From Levilactobacillus tujiorum (lineage in GTDB: Bacteria; Bacillota; Bacilli; Lactobacillales; Lactobacillaceae): a DNA stretch of 64,000 nucleotides. Both the position numbers and the translations under genes were made by a program. A model generated the notes under the pieces. The model was not told the DNA's origin. It made no database searches and worked only from the letters and a program-made list of their open reading frames with translations. Location of the stretch: contig NZ_JAAXLK010000006.1 in assembly GCF_012641185.1 (NCBI RefSeq), forward strand, positions 67,648 through 131,647, written 5' to 3'. Below are positions 30,922 to 40,803 of this stretch, one piece after another (the first letter of the stretch is position 1; the number at the start of each line of letters is the position of its first letter).

Positions 30922-31311
30922 ATGGCTACTAGAAAAACTAGTCGCAAGCGTCGGGTCAAAAAGAACATTGAATCCGGTGTTGCACACATTCATGCTACGT
31001 TTAACAACACATTGGTTATGATCACTGACGTTCAAGGGAACGCTATTGCTTGGTCATCTGCTGGTGCCTTAGGTTTCAAGGGTAGTCGGAAGTCAACGCC
31101 ATTTGCTGCACAAATGGCCGCTGAAGCCGCTGCTAAGTCATCACAAGAACACGGTGTTAAGTCCGTTGAAGTTGCTGTCAAGGGTCCAGGTTCTGGACGT
31201 GAAGCTGCTATCCGGGCTATCCAAGCTGCTGGTATCGAAGTTACGGCTATCCGTGACGTTACGCCAGTGCCTCATAATGGGACTCGTCCTCCAAAGCGCC
31301 GTCGGGTTTAA
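30922..31311 (+). CDS. rpsK: 30S ribosomal protein S11
   Basis: S11 (129 residues) belongs to the 30S platform near the E site. It has [18 protein letters not shown] and the C-terminal [22 protein letters not shown] precedes the ATG. Confidence 0.98.
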   Translation: MATRKTSRKRRVKKNIESGVAHIHATFNNTLVMITDVQGNAIAWSSAGALGFKGSRKSTPFAAQMAAEAAAKSSQEHGVKSVEVAVKGPGSGREAAIRAIQAAGIEVTAIRDVTPVPHNGTRPPKRRRV

Positions 31312-31398
31312 CGTGAGCGTTTCATTAATGAGGGCAACCTTCATGATGGGATTGACTTATAGGAGCTCAACGCGGTTTGAAAGGGGTAAACGATAAGA

Positions 31399-32349
31399 AT
31401 GATTGAATTTGAAAAGCCTAACATTCATAAAATTGATGAGAGTAGCAACTACGGTAAGTTTGTTGTTGAACCGTTGGAACGTGGTTACGGGACAACGTTA
31501 GGGAACTCCTTACGTCGGATCTTACTTTCATCATTACCTGGTGCAGCTGTTACCAGCATTCAAATCGACGGGGTTTTACATGAGTTTTCAACGGTCGAAG
31601 GCGTTGTTGAAGATGTCACGCAGATCATCTTAAATGTTAAGAAGATTGCGCTGAAGCTTAACGGCTCCGACGATCAAGAGGAAGCTATGGAAATCAACGT
31701 TAAGGGACCAGCCCAAATCACTGCCGGTGATATTGTTGCGGGTGCTGACGTTGATGTCTTAAACCCAGATCTGTACATTGCTACGGTTGCCGATGGGGCA
31801 ACGTTCCATATGCGGATGACTGCAGATAAGGGCCGTGGCTATGTTTCTGCTGACGAGCACAAAGCTCAGAATACGGAAATGCCAATTGGTGTTTTAGCTG
31901 TTGATTCCATTTACACCCCAATCGAACGGGTTAACTACCAAGTAGAGAATGCACGGGTTGGCCAACGGGCTGACTATGATAAATTGACCCTGGATGTTTG
32001 GACAAACGGTTCAATTAATCCAAGCGAAGCCATTTCATTGGCTGCTAAGATCTTAACCGAACATCTGGCTATGTTTGTCGACTTGACCGACGAAGCTAAG
32101 AATGCGGAAATCATGGTTGAAAAAGAAGAAACGCATAAGGAAAAGATGCTTGAGATGACCATCGAAGAGCTCGACTTATCCGTTCGTTCTTACAACTGCT
32201 TGAAGCGTGCTGGTATCAACACGGTCCAAGAATTGACTAATAAGACTGAAGCAGACATGATGAAGGTTCGTAACTTGGGTCGCAAGTCCCTTGAAGAAGT
32301 TAAAGCTAAGTTAGCTGACTTAGGTTTGTCACTTCGGAAGGAAGACTAA
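31399..32349 (+). CDS. rpoA: RNA polymerase alpha subunit
   Basis: The alpha subunit (316 residues) assembles the core enzyme and binds UP elements and activators. The N-terminal dimerization domain has [21 protein letters not shown] flexible linker leads to the C-terminal domain ([31 protein letters not shown]). The gene order rpsM-rpsK-rpoA-rplQ is standard. Confidence 0.98.
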   Translation: MIEFEKPNIHKIDESSNYGKFVVEPLERGYGTTLGNSLRRILLSSLPGAAVTSIQIDGVLHEFSTVEGVVEDVTQIILNVKKIALKLNGSDDQEEAMEINVKGPAQITAGDIVAGADVDVLNPDLYIATVADGATFHMRMTADKGRGYVSADEHKAQNTEMPIGVLAVDSIYTPIERVNYQVENARVGQRADYDKLTLDVWTNGSINPSEAISLAAKILTEHLAMFVDLTDEAKNAEIMVEKEETHKEKMLEMTIEELDLSVRSYNCLKRAGINTVQELTNKTEADMMKVRNLGRKSLEEVKAKLADLGLSLRKED

Positions 32350-32379
32350 TTTTAGACACTCAAAGGAGGGTTTCTGGTT

Positions 32380-32763
32380 ATGAGTTACCGTAAATTACAA
32401 CGGACTAGTTCTCAACGTCGCGCATTGTTACGTGATTTGACTACCAGTTTGATTTTAAACGGTCGCATCGAAACGACTGAAGCACGCGCTAAAGAAGTTC
32501 GTAAGACGGCTGACCAAATGATTACCTTGGGTAAGCAAGGCGACTTGCACGCCCGGCGCCAAGCTGCTGCGTTCATCCGTAACGTGGTTGCTGATGTTAA
32601 GGAAGACGGCGATGATGTTGTCGTTACCAGCGCATTGCAAAAGGTATTCAGCGAATTAGCACCTAAGTACGCTGATCGTAACGGTGGTTACACGCGTATC
32701 TTAAAGACGATGCCTCGTCGCGGTGATGGTGCCGCTATGGCTGTCTTGGAATTCGTTGACTAA
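32380..32763 (+). CDS. rplQ: 50S ribosomal protein L17
   Basis: L17 (127 residues) lies near the tunnel exit. It has [20 protein letters not shown], the motif [14 protein letters not shown] and a C-terminal [22 protein letters not shown] precedes the ATG. It is the last ribosomal gene of the alpha operon. Confidence 0.98.
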   Translation: MSYRKLQRTSSQRRALLRDLTTSLILNGRIETTEARAKEVRKTADQMITLGKQGDLHARRQAAAFIRNVVADVKEDGDDVVVTSALQKVFSELAPKYADRNGGYTRILKTMPRRGDGAAMAVLEFVD

Positions 32764-32826
32764 TTTTAGTTAATGGTTTCAGGGTGTGATCACGACCCTA
32801 AACGTGATACCAATATGCTTTAAATT

Positions 32827-32937
32827 AATCACTAGAACTATGTGGTATAGAGCGCTACGATGATGGGGAATTCTTTCCGAGTCTAGCTTGAATGGGGGCG
32901 AAAGCCTCAGCGCCGCTAGTTTGTTAGTGATTTTTTT
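32827..32937 (+). ncRNA. Structured RNA element ending as a terminator, between rplQ and ecfA1
   Basis: A closing stem, AATCACTAGAACTA (32827-32840) with TAGTTTGTTAGTGATT (32917-32932), leads straight into seven T (32931-32937). Inside are GCGCT/AGCGC (32852-32856, 32909-32913) and a GNRA-type hairpin GGGGC-GAAA-GCCTC (32895-32908). A branched fold ending in a terminator resembles a riboswitch or a small RNA. No known class was recognised. It lies in the 370-nt gap between rplQ and ecfA1; AGGGT/ACCCT (32781-32797) upstream is a further hairpin. Confidence 0.6.
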
Positions 32938-33133
32938 ATACCCTTTTTTAGGAAAAGACGGAAATCTTCGTGGTTGTTCTTGCCATGGTTATTTTGGGTA
33001 ATGGTGATGGGACGGCTTAGACGTCTTAAATTCTGAACAATTATCAGCAAATCTTAGGCACACCTCTTCGGTCTGCTGCGAATATTTGGTATAATTAGCG
33101 GTGACTTTTTTCGAAGGAGAATCAACAGCACGG

Positions 33134-33973
33134 ATGGCAAATATCATTGAAGTTAAACATCTGACTTACCGTTATCAAGAAAACGATCAGCGTCCCGCCC
33201 TAGATGACGTGTCTTTCGACGTGCATGCTGGGGAATGGCTGGCGATTGTCGGGCATAACGGGAGTGGTAAATCGACGTTAGCGAAGTCTTTAGACGGGTT
33301 ATTGCCGTTTACCACCGGTGAAGTCGCCGTGGCGGGAATTAAACTGACGCCGGCAACCGTTTGGCAGGTGCGTGAGAAGATCGGTATGATTTTCCAGAAC
33401 CCTGATAACCAGTTTGTGGGCGCAACGGTTGCGGATGACGTGGCTTTTGGCTTAGAGAACCGGCAGATTCCGCGTGATGAGATGTTGCCGCGTGTTCAGG
33501 CGGCGATTGAGCAGGTTGGGATGGCTGAGTTTGCGCATCGTGAGCCCAGTTCTTTGTCTGGCGGTCAAAAGCAGCGCGTGGCTTTAGCGGGCATCATTGC
33601 CATTGCGCCGGATGTTTTGATTCTCGATGAAGCAACGAGTATGCTGGACCCTCAGGGACGGCGCGACATGCTGGACTTGGTCCGTCAGTTGCGAGTAGAA
33701 AAGCAGCTGACAGTCATCTCGATTACGCATGACATTGATGAAGCCGCTGGCGCCGATCGCGTCTTAGTGGTTGATGATGGTCAGCTGGTGGATGAGGCCG
33801 ATCCGGCCACGATCTTTGCGCAAGGCGAACGGTTGATTGAGTTAGGGTTGGACTTACCCTTTACGGCAAAATTAAAAGCGGCGTTGCGGCGACGAGGGAT
33901 CGAAACGCCGGCAACGTATCAAACGGCGGCGGAAATGGAGGAGTGGCTGTGGCAATCACTTTCGAACACGTAA
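33134..33973 (+). CDS. ecfA1: ECF transporter ATPase EcfA1
   Basis: This 279-residue ABC ATPase belongs to the energizing module of energy-coupling factor vitamin transporters. Walker [10 protein letters not shown], the Q-loop [15 protein letters not shown], signature LSGGQKQR and Walker B VLILDEAT are intact. I use ATG 33134 ([14 protein letters not shown]); AAGGAG is about 15 nt upstream, an unusually long spacing, and a start nearer to it cannot be excluded. The gene overlaps ecfA2. In lactobacilli this group II module is shared by several unlinked substrate-binding S proteins. Confidence 0.95.
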   Translation: MANIIEVKHLTYRYQENDQRPALDDVSFDVHAGEWLAIVGHNGSGKSTLAKSLDGLLPFTTGEVAVAGIKLTPATVWQVREKIGMIFQNPDNQFVGATVADDVAFGLENRQIPRDEMLPRVQAAIEQVGMAEFAHREPSSLSGGQKQRVALAGIIAIAPDVLILDEATSMLDPQGRRDMLDLVRQLRVEKQLTVISITHDIDEAAGADRVLVVDDGQLVDEADPATIFAQGERLIELGLDLPFTAKLKAALRRRGIETPATYQTAAEMEEWLWQSLSNT

Positions 33974-34821
33974 GTTATACGTATCAGGCGGGCACACCTA
34001 TGGCGACCTCAGCCGTTTCGGATGTGTCTTTTAGCGTGCCGGACCACAGTTATTTGGCGGTGATCGGGCATACGGGGAGCGGCAAGTCGACGCTGATCCA
34101 ACAGCTCAACGCACTCCTGAAGCCCACGAGCGGGCAGATTACGGTCGATAACTTCACGATTACTCCGAAGACGACCAACGCGGACCTCAAACCTTTACGG
34201 CAACACGTTGGCATGGTGTTTCAATTTCCTGAGAGCCAATTGTTTGAAGAAACCGTCCGCCAAGATATTGCGTTCGGACCCCGGAACTTTGGTATGGGCG
34301 AAGCAGATGCAAATAAATTGGCCGATGCAATGCTACAGACGGTGGGTCTTGATGCGCGTTACGCCGAACGGTCGCCGTTTGAATTGTCGGGTGGTCAGAT
34401 GCGCCGCGTGGCAATCGCGGGGGTCTTAGCGATGCGGCCTAAAGTTCTAATTTTAGATGAGCCGACTGCAGGGTTAGATCCCCAGGGCCGCCAAGAGATG
34501 ATGGCGTTATTTGACCGTCTTCATCGTGAGCAGGGGCTGAGTATCGTGCTGGTCACGCATCAAATGGAAGATGTCGCCCAGTACGCGGAGCAGGTGGCGG
34601 TCATGCACGCTGGCCAATTGGTTAAGTTTGGCACGCCGCACGAGGTGTTTAGCGATGCAGATTGGTTACGGGCCAATCAGTTGGATATGCCGCGGGCCGC
34701 GCAGTTTGCGCAACGGCTCGCCAAGCGGGGTGTCACCTGGCAACAGTTACCTTTGACGGCTGATCAATTAGCCGACCAGTTGGCCGCGCGCTGGCCGCGG
34801 GAGGGGGACGCCCATGTCTAA
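33949..34821 (+). CDS. ecfA2: ECF transporter ATPase EcfA2
   Basis: The second ATPase of the ECF module, about 290 residues. It has Walker [11 protein letters not shown]-loop [15 protein letters not shown], signature LSGGQMRR and Walker B VLILDEPT. The start is GTG 33949 ([15 protein letters not shown]), 5 nt after GGAGGAG; GTG 33943 is an alternative. It overlaps ecfA1 by 25 nt and ecfT by 8 nt, so the three are translationally coupled. Confidence 0.95.
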   Translation: MAITFEHVSYTYQAGTPMATSAVSDVSFSVPDHSYLAVIGHTGSGKSTLIQQLNALLKPTSGQITVDNFTITPKTTNADLKPLRQHVGMVFQFPESQLFEETVRQDIAFGPRNFGMGEADANKLADAMLQTVGLDARYAERSPFELSGGQMRRVAIAGVLAMRPKVLILDEPTAGLDPQGRQEMMALFDRLHREQGLSIVLVTHQMEDVAQYAEQVAVMHAGQLVKFGTPHEVFSDADWLRANQLDMPRAAQFAQRLAKRGVTWQQLPLTADQLADQLAARWPREGDAHV

Positions 34822-35614
34822 TTTTATTTTTGGCCGTTACCTGCCGTTGGAATCAGTCGTCCATCGATTGGATCCGCGGAACAAACTGCTCTTAAGTTTT
34901 TGCTACATCATTCTGGTGTTCATGGCCAATAATTTAGTGAGCTATGCGCTGATTATTAGCTTTACAGTAGGGGCAATTCTGGCATCGAAGATCAGTCTAG
35001 GCTTTTTCCTTAAGGGAATTCGGCCGCTGTTGTGGTTGATTGTGTTCACCGTTGTCCTACAACTTTTGTTTAGTCCGGCGGGCGGGCACGTGTACTTTCA
35101 CTGGGCCTTCGTAAACATTACCCAGTTTGGACTGATCAACTCCGGCTACATCTTCATTCGTTTCCTGCTGATTATTATGATGTCGACGCTATTGACCTTG
35201 TCGACGCAACCGTTGGATATTGCGACGGGGCTAGCCTCTTTGATGAAGCCGCTGCGTTGGATCAAGGTACCGGTGGATACGCTAGCCATGATGTTGTCGA
35301 TCGCGTTACGGTTTGTGCCCACGCTAATGGATGAGGCAAATAAGATTATGAATGCCCAGCGCGCACGGGGCGTGGATTTCGGTGAAGGTGGCTTATTAAA
35401 GCAGGCTAAATCACTGATCCCGCTGATGGTCCCTCTCTTCATGAGTGCCTTTAATCGGGCGGAAGACTTATCCATCGCCATGGAAGCGCGGGGCTATCAA
35501 GATAGCGAACACCGCAGTCAGTATCGTATTTTAACTTGGCAACGACGGGATACGATAACCTGGATTATTTTTGTAGTGGTTTTGGCCGCTATTTTAGCAA
35601 CTCGTCGTTGGTAG
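34814..35614 (+). CDS. ecfT: ECF transporter transmembrane subunit EcfT
   Basis: EcfT (266 residues) is the membrane coupling protein that joins the ATPase pair to S components. It has about five or six hydrophobic segments and, in the cytoplasmic coupling helices, the two diagnostic Ala-Arg-Gly motifs (AQRARGVDF and AMEARGYQD). No S component is encoded in the window. Confidence 0.95.
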   Translation: MSNFIFGRYLPLESVVHRLDPRNKLLLSFCYIILVFMANNLVSYALIISFTVGAILASKISLGFFLKGIRPLLWLIVFTVVLQLLFSPAGGHVYFHWAFVNITQFGLINSGYIFIRFLLIIMMSTLLTLSTQPLDIATGLASLMKPLRWIKVPVDTLAMMLSIALRFVPTLMDEANKIMNAQRARGVDFGEGGLLKQAKSLIPLMVPLFMSAFNRAEDLSIAMEARGYQDSEHRSQYRILTWQRRDTITWIIFVVVLAAILATRRW

Positions 35615-35622
35615 GAGGAAAC

Positions 35623-36420
35623 ATGCAACGTTATAAAGTAACTTTTATGTATGATGGGACTAATTTTGCCGGGTTTCAGCGGCAGCCGAATAAACGGACC
35701 GTTGAGAGTGTGTTGACTCAGGTCGTGAACAAGATGGCTAAACGACCGGATCCAGCGATTGTAATTTATGGTTCCGGACGGACTGACGCTGGGGTCCATG
35801 CATTGGCGCAGGTGGCGCACTTTGACTTTCCCTTCATCATTCCTGCGGAGAACATGCGCAAGGGCTTAAATAGCATGTTACCGATGGATATGGAGGTCCT
35901 GAAGGTCGAGGAGGTCGCCAGTACCTTCCATGCGCGGTATGATGTTTCGGGGAAACGGTATCTGTATCGGATGGATCTTGGTGAATTCCGGAATCCCTTT
36001 AAACGCAATTATACGGGGCACTGGAAGTTTCCAGTGGATTTAGGTAAGATTAATCAGGCTCTCGGCGATCTGGTCGGAGAACACGATTTTACCAGTTTCG
36101 TGGCCTCTGGCGCGCAGACCCGGACCTTCGTACGGACAATTTACGAGGCAACGTGCCACATTGATCAGGCCAACAACGAGTTGGTCTTTGAATTTTATGG
36201 CAATGGCTTCATGTATAATCAAGTCCGGATTATGGTCGGGGTGTTAGTTGAGATCGGGGCAGGGACTCGACCGGTTCATGACATTCTCCGTCTATACGAG
36301 GTAAAGGATCGCCGGCAGGCCAGAAGAACCGTTCCTGCCGCGGGGTTATACTTAAAACATGTCTATTATCAAGGTGAAGATCCGGCGCATCCCACTAAAT
36401 TACCACAACATCAGCGGTAA
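35623..36420 (+). CDS. truA: tRNA pseudouridine(38-40) synthase TruA
   Basis: TruA (265 residues) makes pseudouridine at positions 38-40 of the tRNA anticodon arm. The catalytic aspartate is D55 in GRTDAGVHA. The start is ATG 35623 (MQRYKVTFMYDGTNFAGFQR) after TAGGAGGA; the reading frame extends upstream inside ecfT but without a ribosome site. It is 8 nt after ecfT, a conserved arrangement. Confidence 0.97.
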   Translation: MQRYKVTFMYDGTNFAGFQRQPNKRTVESVLTQVVNKMAKRPDPAIVIYGSGRTDAGVHALAQVAHFDFPFIIPAENMRKGLNSMLPMDMEVLKVEEVASTFHARYDVSGKRYLYRMDLGEFRNPFKRNYTGHWKFPVDLGKINQALGDLVGEHDFTSFVASGAQTRTFVRTIYEATCHIDQANNELVFEFYGNGFMYNQVRIMVGVLVEIGAGTRPVHDILRLYEVKDRRQARRTVPAAGLYLKHVYYQGEDPAHPTKLPQHQR

Positions 36421-36446
36421 TTTTTGGCTAAGGGGCTAAACAATCA

Positions 36447-36475
36447 TTGACTTTATGGTGAAGTTTTTGTATTAT
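36447..36475 (+). promoter_or_regulatory. rplM-rpsI promoter
   Basis: TTGACT (36447-36452) and TATTAT (36470-36475) lie 17 nt apart, leaving a leader of about 80 nt before rplM. An L13 leader family is known in Firmicutes at this place; I did not match its structure. Confidence 0.75.
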
Positions 36476-36559
36476 GGTTGTTGGTATTGTTTGCCCCACG
36501 ATAAGCCCCGGAAAGTTTACTTGGTGTCAGACAAACACAGATTTATGGAGGAATTTAAC

Positions 36560-37003
36560 GTGCGTACAACTTATATGGCAAAACCCAACGATGTTGACCG
36601 CAAATGGTACATCGTCGACGCAACTGATGTTAGCTTAGGTCGTCTTGCTTCAGTCGTTGCTTCTGTATTACGTGGTAAGAACAAGCCAACGTTCACCCCT
36701 AACGTGGACACTGGTGATAACGTAATCGTCATCAACGCTGAAAAAGTCGCTTTAACTGGCCGTAAGGCAGCCGACAAGATTTACTACCACCACACTGGTT
36801 TCGCTGGTGGTTTGAAGTCACGGACTGCTGGTAACTTCCGGGATCAAAACCCAGAAAAACTGATCGAAACTTCTGTTCAAGGTATGCTCCCTAAGAACTC
36901 CTTAGGTCACCACATGGCATTGAAGCTTCACGTGTACGCTGGTGCAGACCACAAGCACGAAGCACAAAAGCCAGAAGTATTAGACATTACTAACCTAATC
37001 TAA
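36560..37003 (+). CDS. rplM: 50S ribosomal protein L13
   Basis: L13 (147 residues) is an early 50S assembly protein. The start is GTG 36560 ([20 protein letters not shown]) behind GGAGGAA; the frame is open further upstream through the promoter and leader, which is not coding. [20 protein letters not shown] is the conserved C-terminal block. It forms a two-gene operon with rpsI. Confidence 0.97.
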   Translation: MRTTYMAKPNDVDRKWYIVDATDVSLGRLASVVASVLRGKNKPTFTPNVDTGDNVIVINAEKVALTGRKAADKIYYHHTGFAGGLKSRTAGNFRDQNPEKLIETSVQGMLPKNSLGHHMALKLHVYAGADHKHEAQKPEVLDITNLI

Positions 37004-37016
37004 GGAGGAAACCAAA

Positions 37017-37409
37017 TTGGCACAAGTTCAATATCGCGGCACTGGCCGTCGTAAAAACTCCTCTGCACGTGTACGTTTAGTACCCGGCTCAGGTAAGATT
37101 GTTATGAACAACAAGGCAATCGAAGACTACATTCCATTCGCAAGTATTCGTGAAGTTGTTTTACAACCATTCAACGTTACGGAAACGCTCGGTAACTACG
37201 ATGCATTAGTTACTGTTCGTGGTGGCGGTTTCTCCGGCCAAGCCGGCGCAACTCGTCATGGGATCGCTCGGGCATTGCTCGAAGTTGACCCAGATTTCCG
37301 TGGCCCATTGAAGCGTGCGGGTCTCTTGACTCGTGACGCCCGGATGAAGGAACGGAAGAAGCCAGGTCTGAAGAAGGCGCGTAAGGCTTCACAATTCTCA
37401 AAGCGTTAA
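37017..37409 (+). CDS. rpsI: 30S ribosomal protein S9
   Basis: S9 (130 residues) sends its C-terminal tail to the P-site tRNA; the tail here ends [11 protein letters not shown]. The start is TTG 37017 after AAGGAGGA. It has [19 protein letters not shown] and the mid-protein block [19 protein letters not shown]. Confidence 0.98.
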   Translation: MAQVQYRGTGRRKNSSARVRLVPGSGKIVMNNKAIEDYIPFASIREVVLQPFNVTETLGNYDALVTVRGGGFSGQAGATRHGIARALLEVDPDFRGPLKRAGLLTRDARMKERKKPGLKKARKASQFSKR

Positions 37410-37432
37410 TATTTCGATATTTTCGATTTGGA

Positions 37433-37462
37433 AATCCTCACCAATTTTGGTGGGGATTTTTT
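37433..37462 (+). terminator. Terminator of rplM-rpsI
   Basis: AATCCTCACC pairs with GGTGGGGATT around AATTTT, then TTTTTT. It also marks the end of the conserved translation-gene block. Confidence 0.85.
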
Positions 37463-37644
37463 GTTTGGGATAAAATCATAAATTATGTATTAGGTAATGA
37501 TTGATGTCTTGTTTGTAACAATTCAGTCAGCAACTTGAAATTATTGTGTTAGAATAACCGTGTAATGTTAATTATTTCACTTTACTAATCTATATGATTT
37601 TTCAGATTACTTGTTTCTATTCAAGAATTTATGGAGGTCAGAGT

Positions 37645-38385
37645 ATGGCAAATCTATCAGGTAAAACAGCATTAGTTACTGGTGGCACAAGTGGAATTGG
37701 CACTGCTATTGTGGAAAATTTTATCAACAGTGGTGCTAAGGTCGTGTTCACTGGTCGTAACGTTGAGGCTGGTCAAAAGATTCAAAAACGGTTAGGTAAA
37801 AATTCTTATTTTATTAAGCAGGACGTATCTGAAGTTGAAACCTGGCCTAAGGTTGTTAATGAAGGTGAGGAGCATTTTTCAGCCTCATTTGATATCTTAG
37901 TAAATAATGCCGGAATTGCAATTCAAAACTCTATTGAGGACATGTCAATTGCTGACTATGATAAAGTTGTCAAGATTAACCAATATAGTGTATTTTATGG
38001 GATGAAATATACGTTGCCTTCACTTAAAAAGAATGGCAATGGATCAATTATCAATATTTCTTCGGTCGCTGGGATGGCCGGTTTTGCAGATTTAAGTGGC
38101 TATGTATCAAGTAAGTGGGCTGTACGTGGTATGAGTAAGGGTGCCGCACTGGAATTTTCAAAATATGGGGTTCGTGTAAACTCTGTCCATCCTGGTGTTA
38201 TTAAAACGCCAATTCTAGATACTACCAGTGAAGAATCATTAAAGGCAACTGAATCTGCAATTCCTATGGGACGTGTAGGTCGTCCCGATGAATTAGCGAA
38301 TATGGTTAATTTTCTAGCATCTGATGATGCCAGTTATGCAACGGGACAGGAGTTTGTCGTTGATGGAGGATTAACGACGCCATAG
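37645..38385 (+). CDS. Short-chain dehydrogenase/reductase
   Basis: A classical SDR of 246 residues. It has the cofactor motif TGGTSGIG (residues 12-19), NNAG near 90, the catalytic Ser in ISSVAG and YVSSK with Tyr and Lys. The C-terminal DGGLTTP tail is typical. Arg in FTGRN after the second strand favours NADP(H). The closest known groups act on 2,3-butanediol, 3-oxoacyl or alcohol substrates; the substrate cannot be told. The ATG follows TGGAGGT. It stands alone between two terminators. Confidence 0.93.
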   Translation: MANLSGKTALVTGGTSGIGTAIVENFINSGAKVVFTGRNVEAGQKIQKRLGKNSYFIKQDVSEVETWPKVVNEGEEHFSASFDILVNNAGIAIQNSIEDMSIADYDKVVKINQYSVFYGMKYTLPSLKKNGNGSIINISSVAGMAGFADLSGYVSSKWAVRGMSKGAALEFSKYGVRVNSVHPGVIKTPILDTTSEESLKATESAIPMGRVGRPDELANMVNFLASDDASYATGQEFVVDGGLTTP

Positions 38386-38439
38386 GATATTGAATCGTAA
38401 CTGACCGTCTACGATTGGTGGCAAATTCGCGATATGATA

Positions 38440-38469
38440 ACCTCATCAAACAAATTGATGAGGTTTTTA
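38440..38469 (+). terminator. Terminator after the dehydrogenase
   Basis: AACCTCATCAA pairs with TTGATGAGGTT around ACAAA, then TTTTTATT. Confidence 0.85.
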
Positions 38470-38593
38470 TTATGGAAAGAGTAAGATATCGTTCAAGTCC
38501 GAATGACGCGTGGGGCTGTTGGGCCAACGGCTACATCGTTGACGCCGTTCTAAAGGCGGAGTTTAGCGATGGTCATTTGAGAATTGTGATAGA

Positions 38594-38632
38594 AAAAAGT
38601 GGCGGTCACCGTAAAATGATCGCCACTTTTGT
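38594..38632 (-). terminator. Terminator of the amidase operon
   Basis: AAAAGTGGCG pairs with CGCCACTTTT. Read leftwards it ends in a run of T, so it closes the operon 38661-41550. Rightward function is also possible. Confidence 0.8.
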
Positions 38633-38660
38633 TAAAACTATGCTGATAAATTGATTCGTT

Positions 38661-39716
38661 TTAAATCGTGTTTTCTCCTGGAGTCCAAGTATCTTTTCGT
38701 TCGAAAGGTTCAGCAGTTTGCTTAGAAATAAAGCTGTAATATGAAATAGTTTGTTCCCATTTATTGGGATCACCAAAGGATAACTTTTTTAAGTTACGGT
38801 TGTCATATGTGAAAGCATATAATGTCTTTTGTTTGATGTCATAGCCTGCTGTGTACTGTGTCCAAGCTACGGTTGTATTGTTGTTTTGTGGTACTCGAAG
38901 GGAACCCTTAGGTGTATTGACCGTAGTTAGGATTTGAAAGAGTTGGTTGAGTGTTTCATGATCGTTTACCGAAACAGACATTAGTTTTGAAATAGCTGCT
39001 CGTAGGAAACGTGATTCTGGTTTATAGTCACTGGAAATACCTACCAGCCCACTAGTGACTTCATCTAATGCGATTTGTTCAATCGGCTCATTGAGATCGT
39101 AGGAGTAGGTCCTGTTCGTTGTACGTTCTAGCCAAGCTTTCAATGTTGATAAATGCCAGTCAAACGTTGGTGCATTAGTGAAGACGCCAACCGGATTTTC
39201 GAAAATTCGGAAGCCATTTTCAACGGAAGGCTCGACTACTATTGATCGTCCAGTCTCATCTTGGAAAACACAGTGTTGGGGGACTGACATTGACATCATT
39301 GATCCAGGTGAGTTAGTAATACCGATATCTTGGTTTAAATGCAGCTTAATTTCATCTAGACTTTTATATTGCGTCAAGATCCATGTACATAGTTCTTCTC
39401 CCCGAATAGCTATTTTTCCGGATTCCACAATTTTTTGAGTAGGCACATAGCGGTAAAAATGGTCGAAGTAAAAAGAGCCTCCGCAGATTCCAAAATCATT
39501 AATACCATCCAGGATAACCGGAGATTGGTGAATGTCGTTTGCCCAAACGATACCCATGACATTTGAACGTGTTTTAAACGGCGTGAATGTTGATTTGAAT
39601 TCGTAGTTTTTAGGGATCTTAACACCTGAATATTCAAAATGTTGTTCGAAGTCTTGGGTACGTGCCCAATAGGGATTTCCTTGTTTGCTAATTAGTTCGA
39701 TACCTGTGCATGCCAT
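38661..39716 (-). CDS. Choloylglycine hydrolase-family amidase (BSH/penicillin V acylase-like)
   Basis: An Ntn-hydrolase of about 351 residues. With the start at ATG 39716 (MACTGIELISKQGNPYWART) the nucleophile is Cys3. Arg19, Asp22, the Asn in FTNAPTFDWH and an Arg in ESRFLRAA fill the known catalytic positions of bile salt hydrolases, offset by one. ATG 39731 is in frame but directly abuts its purine stretch. The residue matching Asn79-82 of BSH appears to be Tyr (GGSFYF), as in penicillin V acylases, so bile salt may not be the substrate. It is the last gene of a LacI-type controlled operon. Exposure of Cys would need removal of two residues, not one. Confidence 0.88.
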   Translation of the reverse strand: MACTGIELISKQGNPYWARTQDFEQHFEYSGVKIPKNYEFKSTFTPFKTRSNVMGIVWANDIHQSPVILDGINDFGICGGSFYFDHFYRYVPTQKIVESGKIAIRGEELCTWILTQYKSLDEIKLHLNQDIGITNSPGSMMSMSVPQHCVFQDETGRSIVVEPSVENGFRIFENPVGVFTNAPTFDWHLSTLKAWLERTTNRTYSYDLNEPIEQIALDEVTSGLVGISSDYKPESRFLRAAISKLMSVSVNDHETLNQLFQILTTVNTPKGSLRVPQNNNTTVAWTQYTAGYDIKQKTLYAFTYDNRNLKKLSFGDPNKWEQTISYYSFISKQTAEPFERKDTWTPGENTI

Positions 39717-39755
39717 TTCTTTATTCACCATCCTTAGATTGTAACTGCGAGTCGT

Positions 39756-40739
39756 TTATTTTCGGCCTGCAAGTGTTTCAATATCGACATCTTTTTTGGC
39801 TGAGGGAATCATTGCAATTCCAGCTCCGATGAGAGCAACGAGTGCACCAAGAATTGTTACAAAATAAATCTGAGTTCCGAATTGTGGTAGTAACCAATCA
39901 ATAAGTAGTGATCCAATTAATTGACCGGCCGTTGATGCTAACCCCAGTAGAAGTAAGCCGAGGCCGCGAACTAGTAAGGCCATCAGAGCAATTGAAAGCA
40001 AGCCCAAAGGCCCACCAAGAAACATCCACCAGTGATCGGGAAAGATAAAAGTTAGTTGTCCCATCATGAGTCGCACGACTAATGCTAGACCAAGAACGCA
40101 GAATCCAATGATAAAGTTCCATGTGATAGATACTAGCATAGAGCCTGTTTCTTCGGCAACGGCAGAGTTACCTGCTGGTTGCCAACCTGCTAGTAATCCG
40201 GCTAGAAAGGGTAGAATGGCGAGTGCAATGACTTTTGGAGCCGACCAATTTGGTAAGACAACTAAGATTGTTGCAGCAATTGCCAAGATGGCACCTAAGA
40301 TACGAGCAAAGCTAAGCGGTTGCTTAACCGCCACGCCAATGCCTAGACGGTCACAAATTAACCCAGAAATTACCATACCAGATATTAAAGTTGTTTGAAA
40401 AGTTGCGACACCAAGTACAGATGCTGAAGCCCCTTCGGAGAAGACAACCATGGCTCCACAGCAACCAGCAAGCCAATTCCACCATGGAATTTTATGCGAC
40501 TTAATTTTCTTAGGGATCGATGCAAATTGAGATCTAGTTGAATGGCGTGCCAGAATAATAATGGCCATAACAACGAGTCCAGAACCAAACGAAACGACAG
40601 CGGAGGCGTTCCCGTCCTTCATGAGTTTACCAACTTGACCATTAACAGCAGATTGCATAGGTGAAAGCATCCCAGCGAGTATTGTACAGAGAACCAGTAA
40701 TGGGATAACAACAGTTTTTTCGGCTTTATTAGTATGCAT
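39756..40739 (-). CDS. DMT-superfamily permease, YdcZ (DUF606) type
   Basis: A 327-residue membrane protein with about ten helices in two repeated halves, each starting with a PMQSAVNGQVGK- or AGWQPAGNSAVAE-like motif, as in the DUF606/YdcZ branch of the drug/metabolite transporters. The substrate is not known. It lies between the GATase1-like gene and the amidase (39-nt gap downstream, 64-nt upstream) and probably moves a substrate or product of that operon. Confidence 0.88.
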   Translation of the reverse strand: MHTNKAEKTVVIPLLVLCTILAGMLSPMQSAVNGQVGKLMKDGNASAVVSFGSGLVVMAIIILARHSTRSQFASIPKKIKSHKIPWWNWLAGCCGAMVVFSEGASASVLGVATFQTTLISGMVISGLICDRLGIGVAVKQPLSFARILGAILAIAATILVVLPNWSAPKVIALAILPFLAGLLAGWQPAGNSAVAEETGSMLVSITWNFIIGFCVLGLALVVRLMMGQLTFIFPDHWWMFLGGPLGLLSIALMALLVRGLGLLLLGLASTAGQLIGSLLIDWLLPQFGTQIYFVTILGALVALIGAGIAMIPSAKKDVDIETLAGRK

Positions 40740-40803
40740 TTTTATTATCTCCTAACATGTATAGTCATTAGCAATTTAAAGAGACCGTTTAACAGCGTTG
40801 TGG

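Noticed and set aside
36455..36559. N-terminal extension of L13
   Set aside because: It covers the -10 box and leader and is absent from L13 proteins; GTG 36560 with GGAGGAA gives the normal start.
38472..38654. Possible 60-codon protein between the dehydrogenase and the amidase
   Set aside because: There is no ribosome site before the ATG, which directly follows a terminator T-run, and the frame contains the operon terminator hairpin at 38594-38632. No family resemblance was seen.
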